5,537 nt of DNA. Origin: Bacteroidales bacterium (GTDB lineage Bacteria; Bacteroidota; Bacteroidia; Bacteroidales; F082). Under the pieces are notes generated by a model that ran no database searches, was not told where the DNA came from, and saw nothing but the letters and a program-made list of their open reading frames with translations. The DNA lies in NCBI GenBank assembly GCA_016285355.1, contig JAEEQP010000088.1, positions 1 through 5,537 on the forward strand. Reading direction: 5' to 3'. A program made the position numbers and the translations under genes. Positions 5,174-5,537 of this stretch are shown in pieces (positions within the stretch are counted from its first letter, which is position 1; each line of letters starts with the position of its first letter).

Positions 5174-5537
5174 ATGAGAACGAGGTTTTATCTTTTGACA
5201 TTCTTACTGTTGCCTTGCATGGCCTTTGCACAAAGCAATCTGCCTTTCACTTCCCTCAAACCTTTCAACAAAGGTAATTTCAAAATCGATGTGAGTTATT
5301 CGCGCATGATGCAGAAAGTCCCTATTTCTGACTATCCCGACTTCCGGGTTGGTGTTGGCTATGGCATTACCAATTGGTGCGTGGTAGGAGTCTTCGGCAG
5401 TTTCGGCACTCATGAAGGATTTGTACAAATAGGTTCTACCGTTCAAGACGCAGATACCACATACAATCAAGTGCTCTTTGAGGGGACACAAATCGAACGC
5501 TACTATCATTATGGCATTGATGCAGAACTGCATCCTC
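5174..5537 (+). CDS. Probable outer-membrane beta-barrel protein, N-terminal part
   Basis: The frame is open from ATG 5174 to the window edge (121 codons), so the gene is truncated on the right. It begins MRTRFYLLTFLLLPCMAFAQ, a signal peptide with probable cleavage after AFA (residue 19). The mature part has short stretches with alternating polar and hydrophobic residues and many aromatics: FKIDVSYSRMM, FRVGVGYGITNWCVVGVFGSFG and RYYHYGIDAEL. These look like membrane beta-hairpins, with a loop around residues 88-97. The FRVGVGYGITNW pattern resembles Bacteroidota outer-membrane proteins annotated as 'outer membrane beta-barrel' or porin-like, but I recognise no specific family. The Cys in LLPC does not form a lipobox, as Pro precedes it. 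An ECF-like promoter lies upstream. The gene shares its signal peptide with the 28-residue ORF just before it. Confidence 0.75.
   Translation, partial: MRTRFYLLTFLLLPCMAFAQSNLPFTSLKPFNKGNFKIDVSYSRMMQKVPISDYPDFRVGVGYGITNWCVVGVFGSFGTHEGFVQIGSTVQDADTTYNQVLFEGTQIERYYHYGIDAELHP

Noticed and set aside
5174..5233. Lipoprotein signal around the Cys in LPCMAFAQ
   Set aside because: Pro directly before the Cys does not fit a lipobox, whereas AFA-Q is a good signal peptidase I site.
5204..5533. 109-codon minus-strand frame at the right end
   Set aside because: It lies antisense to the membrane protein gene, which has a signal peptide and beta-strand pattern; the antisense product shows nothing recognisable.

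Overview
The window looks like chromosomal DNA from a member of the Bacteroidota, most likely Bacteroidales. The evidence is a GH95 alpha-fucosidase-type enzyme, A-rich leaders without Shine-Dalgarno sequences, several TAnnTTTG-type -7 promoter elements, and short interspersed palindromic repeats. No species can be named from the sequence alone.

Layout: (1) bases 1-626, + strand, hold the 3' end of a GH95 glycoside hydrolase gene that starts outside the window. (2) A 206-base convergent spacer (627-832) contains a well-formed promoter on the minus strand. (3) 833-2218, minus strand, encode a complete MATE-family multidrug/sodium antiporter. (4) A 285-base divergent region (2219-2503) holds a MATE promoter, a sigma54-like site with TGTCA/TGAC repeats, a palindromic interspersed repeat and an A-rich leader. 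(5) groES (2504-2782) and groEL (2899-4533) form the chaperonin operon; their 116-base spacer carries a second kind of palindromic repeat and an AT-rich 8-mer repeat. (6) A second copy of the first repeat and a strong intrinsic terminator close the operon (4538-4634). (7) 4687-4920 is non-coding but highly structured: a good -7 element, a long nested hairpin and a terminator, which I read as a candidate RNA gene or leader. (8) 4985-5071 encode a 28-residue peptide that is almost only a signal peptide. (9) From 5174 a second gene begins with a closely similar signal peptide and continues off the window as a probable outer-membrane beta-barrel protein, preceded by an ECF-sigma-like promoter.

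The best understood part is GroES/GroEL, the ATP-driven protein-folding chamber. The GH95 enzyme and the MATE pump are separate transcription units with no evident link to it. The most interesting unexplained parts are the structured RNA candidate downstream of groEL and the orphan signal peptide next to its full-length relative. I found no CRISPR array, tRNA, rRNA, insertion sequence or transposase.
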